51,349 nt of DNA from the NCBI RefSeq assembly GCF_902489465.1, contig NZ_CABTZZ010000014.1:1-51349 (forward strand). Direction: 5' to 3'. Below, piece after piece: positions 15,524-24,744 of the stretch (position 1 is its first letter; every line of letters begins with the position of its first letter). The notes beneath the pieces were generated by a model, which was not told the origin of the DNA, did no database searches, and worked only from the letters and a program-made list of their open reading frames with translations. A program made the position numbers and the translations under genes. The DNA comes from an uncultured Varibaculum sp. Its GTDB lineage: Bacteria; Actinomycetota; Actinomycetes; Actinomycetales; Actinomycetaceae.

Positions 15524-18500
15524 ATGAGTTTGCAAGCCGTAGTAGAAAAAGTAGCTAGTGAGCCGGCAGCTAAAAAGTTCTTTTCCCAGCCCCATAGCGT
15601 CCAGTCTCTATACTGTCCTGCAGGGGTAAGGCCACCGCTCGCAGCAGCAGCGGCGCAAACCGAGGTAAGTAGCGGAACCTTTTCGCCACTACCTTTCTCA
15701 TCAGTAAATACGAAGAAAGCTGCGCAGGCTGAGGCGACTCAGGAAAAGCGGCGCGGTCTGATCCTCTACGTAACTGCTTCGGGCAGAGCCGCCGAACAGG
15801 TAGAGGCGGAATTGTCCGGATACCTGCCTCGAGTTTCCCGGTACCCCTCCTGGGAAACCCTGCCACACGAACGGCTGTCTCCCCGTGCCGACACTATGGC
15901 GCAGCGAATCGCCGCCTTGCGCCGCCTGACTCATCCGGAAACCAGTGGTCCTGGGCAGGCTATTTCTATTTTGGTAGCTCCCATTAGGGCATTATTGCAG
16001 CCGGTAGTTGCCGGTCTAACCGAGATTGAGCCCCTAAAAATTCTAGAGGGCGAAGATTATCCTCTGGACAAGCTGGCTAGCCGCCTCCTAGACCTGGGAT
16101 ACGAGAAAACCGATTTGGTGTCCACGCGGGGACAATTCGCGGTGCGAGGAGGAATTGTTGATGTATTTGTTCCCGGGGAATCCCACCCCCAGCGCTTAGA
16201 TTTCTTTGGCGACACCCTAGAGGAAGTAAGCTATTTCTCCCTCTCAGACCAGCGCAGCCTGGAAAAAAGCCCTGCCGGGGTGTGGGCACCGGCCTGCCGG
16301 GAATTGCTATTAACCGACCAGGTGAAGCAGCGCGCTAGGGAGCTGCAACCGTCCCTGCCAGGCGTGGCCGATATGCTAGAACTGATCAGCCAGGGGATCG
16401 CAGTCCAGGGGATGGAATCTTTAGCCCCGGTGTTGGCTCCCGGGCTGCAAAGCGTGGTTTCCTTACTACCTGAAGATACCACTATCGTGATTGACGAACC
16501 AGGGAAAGTAGCTCGCCGCGCCGCAGATTTGCTGGCCACTTCCCACGAATTTGAGCAGGCTGCTTGGCAAGCGGCCGCTGGAGGCGGAAAAATTCCGATA
16601 CAGGCTGCCCGCGCCCTCCAGAGTCTCAATGATTTTAATCAAGAGGCTCTCGATAAAGGTCTTGGCTGGTGGGAACTCACCGGTCTACCCAGTGCAGATA
16701 TTTTGGCTGCCGAAAACGAGGAAGAGCCAGCTGAGACCGGAAAGCTCACGGAAGAGCTCAGCGGGGGCGAAGAAGAAAATGGGCTCAGCGAAACTACCCG
16801 ACCCACCTATGTTTACAACGGTCAAACTAGCATGGGCGCGAGGGCGACCAAAGGCTATCGCGGACAGATTGACCAGGCAGTTAAAGAATTAGGACAGTAT
16901 CTAAACGCCGGTTGGCAGGTGATTGTCTCCTGTTCAGGACGCGGCTTGGCCAGCCGATTCGCCGCTAATCTTTCCGAGGCAGGCCTGCCTGCCCGGGCAG
17001 CAGCCACCCTAGCTACGTCCTCGGATATAGAAAAGGGAAGCGTACTGGTTACCGCCGGTAAAATCGCCGCTGGTTTCACCCTAAAAGCCTCACACCTGCT
17101 GGTATTGGCAGAGGCTGACTTGACTGGCCGTTCTCCACGCCTGGCGCAAGCTCCCCGGAAGCTGGCTAGTCGGCGGGGGAAAACCATTGTTGATCCCCTT
17201 TCGCTAAAACCCGGGGACTACGTGGTGCACTCCCAACATGGGGTGGGACGCTTCGTGCAGATGACCAAGCGCACTATTGGTAAAGGTCAAGACGCTGTTA
17301 CCCGCGAATATCTCGTGTTGGAGTATGCTCCTTCGCGGCGGGGTCAAGCTGGTGACCGGCTCTATGTCCCCACTGACTCTTTGGATTTGGTTTCCCGCTA
17401 TGCCGGCTCGGATACCCCGCAGCTAAACAAAATGGGGGGAGCGGATTGGGCGAAAACCAAGAACCGTGCCCGTAAAGCCACCCGGGAAATCGCGGCAGAA
17501 CTTATTCGGCTATACGCTGCCCGTCAGGCCACCAAAGGACACGCTTTCGGTCCCGATACTCCCTGGCAAAAGGAACTCGAGGATGCATTTGAGTATCAGG
17601 AAACTCCTGATCAGCTCGCCACCATTGATGAAGTCAAGGCGGATATGGAAAAACCGGCTCCTATGGATCGCCTGCTCAGTGGAGATGTAGGGTTCGGGAA
17701 AACCGAAGTGGCGGTGCGCGCTGCCTTCAAAGCTATCCAAGAGGGATTTCAGGTTGCCTTGTTAGTGCCGACCACGCTGCTAGTAAAACAACATTTTGAA
17801 ACTTTTAGTGATCGTTTCGCGCCCTTCCCGGTAAAAATCGGGCAGCTATCGCGTTTTTCTACCCCTGCCCAGGCGCGAGAACTCAAAGACCAGTTACGCG
17901 GCGGCGAAATCGATTTGGTGATCGGAACCCATAGTTTGATTACTGGGGAAGTAGGGTTTAAAAATCTGGGACTAGTGATTATTGACGAAGAGCAGCGTTT
18001 CGGGGTGGAACACAAAGAAACTTTGAAAGCCCTGCGCACCAATGTGGATGTGCTCTCTATGTCGGCCACCCCGATTCCGCGCACCCTAGAAATGGCAGTG
18101 ACCGGGATTCGGGAACTATCGACCCTTTCGACTCCGCCCGAAGAACGCCACCCGGTGCTCACTTTTGTTGGTGCTTACCAGGACAAACAGGTAAAGGCAG
18201 CGATTCGACGGGAACTGCTGCGTGACGGACAGGTTTTTTATGTTCATAACCGGGTAGAATCGATCGATCGGGTAGCGGCGCATCTGGCGGAACTGGTTCC
18301 GGAAGCCAGGATCGCGGTGGCGCACGGCAAAATGCATGAAAAGCAACTGGAACAAGTAATGGTTGATTTCTGGAACCACCAGGCTGATGTGCTAGTTTGC
18401 ACCACGATTGTAGAAACCGGGCTAGATATTTCCAACGCTAATACCTTGATTGTTTCCGGCGCGCATCGAATGGGGCTGTCCCAACTACACCAATTACGAG

Positions 18501-19273
18501 GACGAGTAGGGCGCGGGCGGGAACGCGCTTACGCCTATTTCTTCTACCCGGGCGATAAACCGCTAACCGAAACTGCGCATGAACGCTTACAAACGATCGC
18601 CGCAAATACCGATTTAGGGGCAGGCACGGCAGTTGCGCAAAAAGATTTGGAGATTCGTGGAGCCGGAAACCTGCTGGGTGGCCAACAGTCGGGTCATATC
18701 GCCGGGGTTGGTTTTGATCTGTATATCCGGATGGTGTCCGAGGCAGTGCGCGGTTTTAAGGAGGGCGAGGAAACGCAAGACGATGAAAGTGAAGTGCGGA
18801 TTGAACTGCCGATTGATGCCCATATTCCGCCTGAATATATGGATTCGGAGCGGCTGCGCCTAGAGATGTATCAAAAGCTATCGAGTGTGCGGGAAGAAGA
18901 ACAACTGGAAGCGGTGCGGGAAGAAATGACTGACCGTTACGGAGTGCCACCCGCAAATGTACAGCTACTGTTTACGGTGGCGAAGCTACGGATGGCTGCA
19001 CGTGCCCTAGGGATTAAGGAAATTGTGGCACAAGGGCGTTTTGTACGTTTTGCCCCGATTAGCTTGGCGGATTCACAAATGCTGCGGATAAAGCGGCTGC
19101 ATCCGGGAACGGTGATTAAGCCGGCGGTACGCCAAATCTTGGTGCCCGCCCCTAAGGGAGAAAAATTGGGGCAAAACGCGCTTCACGATGAACCGTTAGC
19201 GCAGTGGGTGGCACAGTTATTACAGAATGTGCTTACCCCCTTTGGAAAAAATAATTCTAATGCACAAGAATAG
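15524..19273 (+). CDS. mfd: Transcription-repair coupling factor Mfd
   Basis: 1249-aa ATP-driven DNA translocase that removes stalled RNA polymerase and recruits UvrA to damage. In order: UvrB-like N-terminal modules (PHERLSPRADTMAQRIAALR region; GGIVDVF), an acidic insertion around residues 390-430, the RNA-polymerase-interacting CarD-like domain (PGDYVVHSQHGVGRF, near 563), the helicase core with Walker A GDVGFGKTE (720-728) and Walker B DEEQ (821-824), SATPIPRTLEM, and GRVGRGRERAYAYF, then the TRG region and the C-terminal TRCF domain that masks the UvrA site. Length is normal (about 1150-1250). The following lipoprotein and eno keep the usual actinobacterial order, though mazG, often next to mfd, is absent. 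Confidence 0.97.
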   Translation: MSLQAVVEKVASEPAAKKFFSQPHSVQSLYCPAGVRPPLAAAAAQTEVSSGTFSPLPFSSVNTKKAAQAEATQEKRRGLILYVTASGRAAEQVEAELSGYLPRVSRYPSWETLPHERLSPRADTMAQRIAALRRLTHPETSGPGQAISILVAPIRALLQPVVAGLTEIEPLKILEGEDYPLDKLASRLLDLGYEKTDLVSTRGQFAVRGGIVDVFVPGESHPQRLDFFGDTLEEVSYFSLSDQRSLEKSPAGVWAPACRELLLTDQVKQRARELQPSLPGVADMLELISQGIAVQGMESLAPVLAPGLQSVVSLLPEDTTIVIDEPGKVARRAADLLATSHEFEQAAWQAAAGGGKIPIQAARALQSLNDFNQEALDKGLGWWELTGLPSADILAAENEEEPAETGKLTEELSGGEEENGLSETTRPTYVYNGQTSMGARATKGYRGQIDQAVKELGQYLNAGWQVIVSCSGRGLASRFAANLSEAGLPARAAATLATSSDIEKGSVLVTAGKIAAGFTLKASHLLVLAEADLTGRSPRLAQAPRKLASRRGKTIVDPLSLKPGDYVVHSQHGVGRFVQMTKRTIGKGQDAVTREYLVLEYAPSRRGQAGDRLYVPTDSLDLVSRYAGSDTPQLNKMGGADWAKTKNRARKATREIAAELIRLYAARQATKGHAFGPDTPWQKELEDAFEYQETPDQLATIDEVKADMEKPAPMDRLLSGDVGFGKTEVAVRAAFKAIQEGFQVALLVPTTLLVKQHFETFSDRFAPFPVKIGQLSRFSTPAQARELKDQLRGGEIDLVIGTHSLITGEVGFKNLGLVIIDEEQRFGVEHKETLKALRTNVDVLSMSATPIPRTLEMAVTGIRELSTLSTPPEERHPVLTFVGAYQDKQVKAAIRRELLRDGQVFYVHNRVESIDRVAAHLAELVPEARIAVAHGKMHEKQLEQVMVDFWNHQADVLVCTTIVETGLDISNANTLIVSGAHRMGLSQLHQLRGRVGRGRERAYAYFFYPGDKPLTETAHERLQTIAANTDLGAGTAVAQKDLEIRGAGNLLGGQQSGHIAGVGFDLYIRMVSEAVRGFKEGEETQDDESEVRIELPIDAHIPPEYMDSERLRLEMYQKLSSVREEEQLEAVREEMTDRYGVPPANVQLLFTVAKLRMAARALGIKEIVAQGRFVRFAPISLADSQMLRIKRLHPGTVIKPAVRQILVPAPKGEKLGQNALHDEPLAQWVAQLLQNVLTPFGKNNSNAQE

Positions 19274-19332
19274 AGCTGTCCGTGCCCTCTTGATAAGCTA
19301 ACCCTAGCTATTAGCTTCAGAAAGACAGTCTT

Positions 19333-20037
19333 ATGAATAACAAAGTTCTTCGAGTTATTGGTATTTGCGCCGGAACCGCCCTGTTCGGGATGGGTCTTAG
19401 CGGATGTTCCAACGCTGAAACCGCGAAAGATAGTTTTCCGGTCGAACAGGTGGCAGCTGAGATTAATGCGGCCACTCCCACTGACGAACAGCGCGTATCC
19501 TATATGCAACAGATGCGTTCACAGGTACAAAAACAGTTGGGAACTGAAGTGTATCCGCAAGCTGTTTGGGATTCCCTAGAGCGTGGAGAGATACCGTCGC
19601 AATACCTTGCCTCTTGGGCTTCCGCGATGAAGGTCGCCAGGGAAGAACTGCGTAACCAGCCGGGATATACCGATGCGGATATTAATAAGTGGCTGGCTGC
19701 CGGAGCTGAAGCAGCAGGCATTAAGGATGCAGACTTTTCTACAGATACCCTAGATTTCTGGCGGCTACAAAAGTTGTCTAATGATCAGCAACAGGGGAAG
19801 TTATCGACGGATTTAGCGAAGCGAATTCAGCCGAAACTGTTGGCGGCGCAAAAACAGGGTGATGAGCAGGCTGCGGGATTGAAAATTAACGCCCTATTAA
19901 CTCAGGTATTGTCGAATACCACCGGGATACAAGTGCTAGAACCTGATCTGGGTTCCGGAGTGAAACTGCAAAATTTTGCCAAAGTGGAGCAAGCGCTGCA
20001 AAGGCAAATGCCGCAAGACTCGCAGCCGCTTAAGTAA
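19333..20037 (+). CDS. Lipoprotein, SurA-like or unknown
   Basis: 234 aa. A signal sequence (RVIGICAGTALFGMGLSGC) ends in the lipobox LSGC, so Cys25 should be lipidated and the protein held on the outer face of the membrane. The rest is helical and Gln-rich, without transmembrane segments or recognisable catalytic motifs. In other actinobacteria the slot between mfd and eno is often filled by a lipoprotein (LpqU in mycobacteria; SurA N-terminal-domain proteins in some micrococci), and the helical composition would fit a SurA-like N-domain. I cannot confirm either. The C-terminus is polar (MPQDSQPLK). Confidence 0.7.
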   Translation: MNNKVLRVIGICAGTALFGMGLSGCSNAETAKDSFPVEQVAAEINAATPTDEQRVSYMQQMRSQVQKQLGTEVYPQAVWDSLERGEIPSQYLASWASAMKVAREELRNQPGYTDADINKWLAAGAEAAGIKDADFSTDTLDFWRLQKLSNDQQQGKLSTDLAKRIQPKLLAAQKQGDEQAAGLKINALLTQVLSNTTGIQVLEPDLGSGVKLQNFAKVEQALQRQMPQDSQPLK

Positions 20038-20151
20038 ACAGTTTTTCTTTCCGTCTGCGCCTAAAGATAGGGACTTTTGCAACCTGCTGACGTCCTTTAC
20101 TTCCAGTAGACTGTAGGTAAGTGATCAATAAAATCTATAAGGAGCGTGACC

Positions 20152-21432
20152 GTGTCACTAATCGTTGCTATTAATGCCCGTGAAATTCTTGATTCTCGGG
20201 GAAATCCCACCGTTGAGGTGGAAGTATTGTTGGATTCGGGTGCTTCTGCCCGTGCTTCCGTTCCTTCCGGGGCTTCTACCGGCGCTTTTGAGGCCGTGGA
20301 ACGTCGGGATGGCGACAAAGGTCGTTACCTGGGTAAAGGCGTTCAGGATGCGGTTAATGCAGTAATGGATGACATTGCCCCAGAGCTAATCGGTGAAGAT
20401 GCTTTTGATCAGCGCGCTATCGACCAGATGATGATGGATTTGGATGGCACTGCTAACAAAGGCAAATTGGGTGCTAATGCTATTTTGGGTGTTTCTTTGG
20501 CTGTTGCTCATGCCGCCGCCGAGGAAGCAGGGGTGTCCCTCTTCAAGTACCTGGGTGGCCCTAATGCCCATGTGCTGCCGGTTCCGATGATGAACATTTT
20601 GAACGGTGGTTCTCACGCTGACTCCAATGTGGATATTCAAGAGTTCATGATTGCCCCTATTGGTGCTGGCTCTTTCGCGGAAGCTCTCCGTATGGGCGCC
20701 GAGGTCTACCACACTTTGAAGGGCGTTATTAAAGATCGTGGTCTATCGACTGGTTTGGGTGACGAGGGCGGTTTCGCCCCCAACCTGGACTCCAATGCGG
20801 AAGCTCTCGACCTGATTTGTGAGGCGATCAAGAAAGCCGGATACGAGCCGGGTAAAGATGTGGCTTTGGCTCTGGACGTGGCTTCTTCCGAGTTCTTCAA
20901 AGATGGCAAGTACCTGTTCGAGGGCGAGCCTCGCGACACGGATTACATGGTGAAGTATTACGACGAACTAGTCGCCAAGTACCCGATTGTTTCTATCGAG
21001 GATCCGCTATCGGAGGACGAATGGGATGCTTGGAAAGCTTTGACCGAGCATATCGGGGACAAGGTTCAGCTGGTTGGCGATGACCTGTTCGTAACCAACC
21101 CGGAGCGTCTGGCTCGCGGCATTAAAGAGGGAGTAGCTAACGCTCTGCTGGTTAAGGTTAACCAGATTGGCAGCCTGACTGAAACCCTACAGGCGGTTGA
21201 GGATGCTCACCGTGCCGGTTACAAGTCCATGACTTCTCACCGCAGCGGCGAGACCGAAGACGTAACTATCGCTGACCTAGCGGTAGCCACTAACTCTGGT
21301 CAGATTAAGACTGGTGCTCCGGCACGTAGCGAGCGGGTAGCGAAGTACAATCAGCTACTCCGTATCGAGGACGAGCTGGGCGACGCCGCTGTATATGCTG
21401 GGCGGAACGCATTCCCGCGTTTTAAAGCCTAG
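20152..21432 (+). CDS. eno: Enolase
   Basis: 426-aa glycolytic enzyme converting 2-phosphoglycerate to phosphoenolpyruvate with Mg2+. Family landmarks: AREILDSRGNPTVEVEV at the N-terminus, SGASTGAFEAVERRDGD (the mobile loop), GGSHADSNVDIQEFMI, LGDEGGFAPNL, the metal ligands in ALDVAS, SIEDPL and GDDL, the catalytic-lysine region VKVNQIGSLTE, and SHRSGETED. Of two in-frame GTG codons I choose 20152: the GGAG at 20141-20144 is 7 nt upstream of it but only 1 nt from GTG 20146. In many actinobacteria divIC follows directly; here a terminator and an 8-kb surface locus intervene. Confidence 0.98.
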   Translation: MSLIVAINAREILDSRGNPTVEVEVLLDSGASARASVPSGASTGAFEAVERRDGDKGRYLGKGVQDAVNAVMDDIAPELIGEDAFDQRAIDQMMMDLDGTANKGKLGANAILGVSLAVAHAAAEEAGVSLFKYLGGPNAHVLPVPMMNILNGGSHADSNVDIQEFMIAPIGAGSFAEALRMGAEVYHTLKGVIKDRGLSTGLGDEGGFAPNLDSNAEALDLICEAIKKAGYEPGKDVALALDVASSEFFKDGKYLFEGEPRDTDYMVKYYDELVAKYPIVSIEDPLSEDEWDAWKALTEHIGDKVQLVGDDLFVTNPERLARGIKEGVANALLVKVNQIGSLTETLQAVEDAHRAGYKSMTSHRSGETEDVTIADLAVATNSGQIKTGAPARSERVAKYNQLLRIEDELGDAAVYAGRNAFPRFKA

Positions 21433-21477
21433 TTTGCAATGCCTATACAGCTGATAGGCGATTAGCTTAAAAAATCC

Positions 21478-21520
21478 GGGGTGGGTCGAAAGATATTTCT
21501 TTCGACCCACCCCCTTTTTT
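21478..21520 (+). terminator. Intrinsic terminator of eno
   Basis: Perfect 15-bp stem (GGGGTGGGTCGAAAG, 21478-21492, with 21499-21513), a 6-base loop, then C and six T. A textbook Rho-independent terminator 45 bp after the stop codon. Confidence 0.95.
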
Positions 21521-21897
21521 GTTTTTAAGCAGTAAGCGCAGATAAATCTGTTCGTTTTATTCGAGTATTAGCCCTTTATTCACGCGATGCACGTTCGCGC
21601 GAACGTGTTGTCGGGTTTCTTTGAGATAATCCCGGGTTTCCAGCTAAGCCAACTGAACCAAATCAGAAGTTAAATACCTCCATTCTTTCGGGTAAAAAGT
21701 ATTGATAGCATTGTGGGGTAATCATGCGCTTTTGGGGTTTACCCCAAAAGTGAGGTTAGAGTTAGACAAGTAATAAGCAAGGAAGCCGAAGACCAACTAA
21801 CTCGCTGACGAATCTCGCAGGAAAGACGCTTTAGGGCGTAAATTTTTTCGCGAATAATGTAAAACGAACAGCGGGTAACGAAGAATGCTGGGGATAT
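21521..21897 (+). promoter_or_regulatory. Upstream region of surface locus with two palindromes
   Basis: Non-coding. It holds a perfect 18-bp palindrome CACGTTCGCGCGAACGTG at 21590-21607 and a second symmetrical site, CTTTTGGGGT (21729-21738) with ACCCCAAAAG (21741-21750) two bases apart. GGGGTAA also occurs just ahead of the latter. These are good candidates for regulator binding sites controlling the SGNH/beta-helix genes. The GTTC...GAAC order is the reverse of an actinobacterial LexA box, so I do not call SOS control. No clear -35/-10 pair was identified. Confidence 0.5.
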
Positions 21898-24744
21898 ATG
21901 AAGATGAAGAAGTCTTTAGCGGCAGCTAGCGTAACTTTAGCGATGCTTTTTTCTGGGATCGGGGTGGGGGTTTCTGCCCCAGCCGAGGCTGCCAGCGTTC
22001 CCTCTGTGAACTGGGCAATGCCCACACAGGTTAAAGCCAATACTCCGGAAAATACCGCTTCCACAGCTAACCAGTCCTTAGCTGATTGGGAAAAACTACA
22101 GGCCAAACTGGCGAAAGAAAACCCTATTTCCTGGCTATTTACTGGTGATTCCATAACTCATGGCGCTAATACCAGTGAAGGTTTGCGGCGCTTCAGCGAG
22201 TATTTCAACTCGTATCTACATTCGACCCCCATTAATGGCATAGGACGCACTAACGATTTAGTGATGAATACCGGGGTGGCTAACTCTACTACCCGGTATT
22301 TGCGTCAAGCTTTCCAACAATCTGTCCTTGATAAAGGCGCTGACGTAGTCTTTTTGGCTCTGGGGATGAACGATTCGGTAAACGCCCCTGCCAAGGAACG
22401 GGTTGAACAAAACACTTACCGACAAAATCTCGAATACTTTATCGATCAGATTCGCGCCTCCGGTGCAATTCCGGTGTTGCAAACCCAAAACTATCCCACT
22501 GACGGGCGACACGCCTCTTTCGATGCGTGGATGCAAACTGTACGAGAGGTGGCAGCAGAAAAGAAAGTGATTCTGCTGGATGTCCAAAAATTCTGGCAAA
22601 CTGAGCACGCGCCAGATAACTCTGACGGCTGGATGCAAGCCGATGGAGTACACCCCAGTGCGCAAGGCTATCTGGAGTGGGCAAAATTCCTGGTAAAGCA
22701 GTTGAATATCTGGAATGAAGATTCAACGCTAGCCAATACTTACAAAGCATACGTAGAGCGTTATGGAAGTCCCCTAACCGAGGTGCCAGTGACGCAAAAC
22801 GTACCCGAAGTGTTAAAGAAACAGCCTCCACACCAGGCAAACCTAGTGCTCAATCACGCCCAGACCACCAGTGAATCTTGCACCCCGCAGATAAAAGATG
22901 ACGAAGCCGCTCAGGTAGCCCCCTTTAGCAAACAGAACTTTACGGTGCGTTTCAAAGCCACCTCCACTCAGACCGGAACCCTTATTTCCTTTGCTGATAA
23001 GGACTCTAATCTGCAGCTGCGCCTCGATATTGCGGAGGGTGGAAAGTTTAAAGTTCAGCGTCAATTCAAAACCGGTAAGCTTGACGGTTTCACGTTACAA
23101 ACTCCCATCGTCGCTGACGGAAAATTCCATACTGTCAGCGTAAACATTACTGACGGTACTGCCGACTACTACTTGGACGGGGTAAAAGTACTGCCGTTGA
23201 AAGGTGCGGGAGTTGCCGGCGCTAACGCCCTCACCTTAAATAACTTCTCGGTAGATTATGTAACCTTGTGCGCAGCGCGGGTGGGGGCAAATCCCACTCC
23301 CGAGAGCGCATTTTCCGGGGTATTAGATTACGCAGCGGTTTCGGATCAGGTATTGAGCGAACAGCAAATAGCTGAACAGGCCGGTGCCCCTACGGTTAAT
23401 GCGGTGATTTCTCCCTTTATCCATAATGGTAAGGGCGACCCCAACACTTGGGTATTTTTAGGTTCGGACACTATCTATGGGGGCGAGGGCGATATTTCCG
23501 CTAAATCTGCCACCGAAGTTTTTGACGAAGTTGTGAGTTGGGAATGCAACGGTAATAGTTGTGACGCTAACCCTAGCGGGTTGCAGCTTGCCGCTCGTTC
23601 GCGTTTCGTAGTGAATTCGTCCTATCCGGGGCAGACCACCGGGAAAATGCTAGCCGCATATGACAGCCAGGTAAAACGTCATAATCCGCAGGTGCTATAC
23701 CTGGTACCTGATGCGCTAGATTCCGCCGGGCAGCCCTATGAAACGCTTGACAGTTTTAAGAGCAATATCAAACAGCTGGTTGCCCAGGCTAAAGCAGACG
23801 GAATCCGCGTAGTGCTAGTTACGCCTGCTGAAGCTAGCGCCGAGGTCGACAAATACGCCGCGGAGATGTTGCAGATAGCTGCTGACGAGGAAGTACCGGC
23901 AATTGACGCCCACCAATACTTCCAAAAGCTGCAAGCAAAGAACAGCAACTATGGTGACATTGTCGATAGCCGGGGCAGCTTGAATCACAAAGGACAGTTA
24001 CTGCTAGGCAAGTTCTTGCTGAAAGAATCGGGAATTCCCGCTCCCAAGGGGCGCAGAATCGCCGCTTTGAACTACTATGACCCCGCAGCCAAACTGGTAA
24101 CCCCTGAGGCTTCCTCAAATGTTGATGGTGCAGCTCAAGACCCGGTTAGCTGTAGCGTAAAGCCCTCTGGAATGGTTAAACAGCAAGAGGGTGTGCGCTA
24201 TACAGTGACTGTAAATGGTAAAGAAATAACTCCCCAGACCAATGGGGCGTTCACCTATGATTACGGACAAACTCTGCGTATCAAAGCCGAAGCGGAAGCG
24301 GGATACGTCATTCCGGCCGGGGTGCAAACAATCTGGAGCTGGACTGCGCCTACTCGGGAAAACTTGGATTGCGATAAACCTAAACCTCCGGTAGTAGATC
24401 CCAGCCAGCCCGATAAGCCCGGTGAGGGCGAAACTCCAGGTCCCGGTGGTGACACTCCTAAGCCAGGGACTGATACTCCCAAGCCGGGCACTGATACTCC
24501 TAAACCGGAAGCTAGTGATAAACCAACGTATAAACCTACCGGTAATCCCGGAAAGGCTAACCCGACTACGCCGGGTACGCCAGGTTCTTTAGATAAGTCG
24601 AAGAATCGCCCTCAGCAGCAATCGTCCGCTAGCGACGTTACCGCAGGTAATCTTGCCCGCTCCGGTTCTTCCCCCTGGGGGTATCTGTTTGCGGCCGCGT
24701 TATTTGCGGGTGCGGGGGTAGCGCTACGCTTTAAGCGCTTATGA
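21898..24744 (+). CDS. Wall-anchored double-SGNH hydrolase with LamG domain
   Basis: 948-aa surface protein. Signal peptide to about residue 34 (cleavage after AEA). First SGNH esterase domain about 75-275 with all four blocks: GDS (S85), G156-MN158-D, and D249-GVH252 as Asp/His. LamG/concanavalin-like carbohydrate-binding domain about 340-490. Second SGNH-like domain about 505-710 in which GDS reads G522-SDT, the Asn block is VPDALD and the DxxH block is SRGSLNH, so it is probably inactive. A beta module (about 745-815), a Pro/Thr-rich linker with DTPKPGT repeats, then the sorting signal LARSG (919-923), a hydrophobic stretch and RFKRL. Likely an esterase on glycans or acylated carbohydrates, held on the wall by a sortase. 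Its stop overlaps the next start (ATGA). Confidence 0.85.
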   Translation: MKMKKSLAAASVTLAMLFSGIGVGVSAPAEAASVPSVNWAMPTQVKANTPENTASTANQSLADWEKLQAKLAKENPISWLFTGDSITHGANTSEGLRRFSEYFNSYLHSTPINGIGRTNDLVMNTGVANSTTRYLRQAFQQSVLDKGADVVFLALGMNDSVNAPAKERVEQNTYRQNLEYFIDQIRASGAIPVLQTQNYPTDGRHASFDAWMQTVREVAAEKKVILLDVQKFWQTEHAPDNSDGWMQADGVHPSAQGYLEWAKFLVKQLNIWNEDSTLANTYKAYVERYGSPLTEVPVTQNVPEVLKKQPPHQANLVLNHAQTTSESCTPQIKDDEAAQVAPFSKQNFTVRFKATSTQTGTLISFADKDSNLQLRLDIAEGGKFKVQRQFKTGKLDGFTLQTPIVADGKFHTVSVNITDGTADYYLDGVKVLPLKGAGVAGANALTLNNFSVDYVTLCAARVGANPTPESAFSGVLDYAAVSDQVLSEQQIAEQAGAPTVNAVISPFIHNGKGDPNTWVFLGSDTIYGGEGDISAKSATEVFDEVVSWECNGNSCDANPSGLQLAARSRFVVNSSYPGQTTGKMLAAYDSQVKRHNPQVLYLVPDALDSAGQPYETLDSFKSNIKQLVAQAKADGIRVVLVTPAEASAEVDKYAAEMLQIAADEEVPAIDAHQYFQKLQAKNSNYGDIVDSRGSLNHKGQLLLGKFLLKESGIPAPKGRRIAALNYYDPAAKLVTPEASSNVDGAAQDPVSCSVKPSGMVKQQEGVRYTVTVNGKEITPQTNGAFTYDYGQTLRIKAEAEAGYVIPAGVQTIWSWTAPTRENLDCDKPKPPVVDPSQPDKPGEGETPGPGGDTPKPGTDTPKPGTDTPKPEASDKPTYKPTGNPGKANPTTPGTPGSLDKSKNRPQQQSSASDVTAGNLARSGSSPWGYLFAAALFAGAGVALRFKRL
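24451..24510 (+). repeat. 21-bp tandem repeat coding for DTPKPGT
   Basis: Copies at 24451-24471, 24472-24492 and a partial third to 24510, diverged mainly at third positions. They form the proline-rich wall-spanning linker of the SGNH protein. A related KPGTDP repeat occurs in the beta-helix protein at about 29120-29175. Confidence 0.85.

Noticed and set aside
21590..21607. SOS (LexA) box before the surface locus
   Set aside because: The half-sites are in the opposite order (GTTC...GAAC) to the actinobacterial LexA consensus.
24451..24510. CRISPR-like repeats
   Set aside because: The repeats are in-frame, adjacent without spacers, and encode a wall linker.
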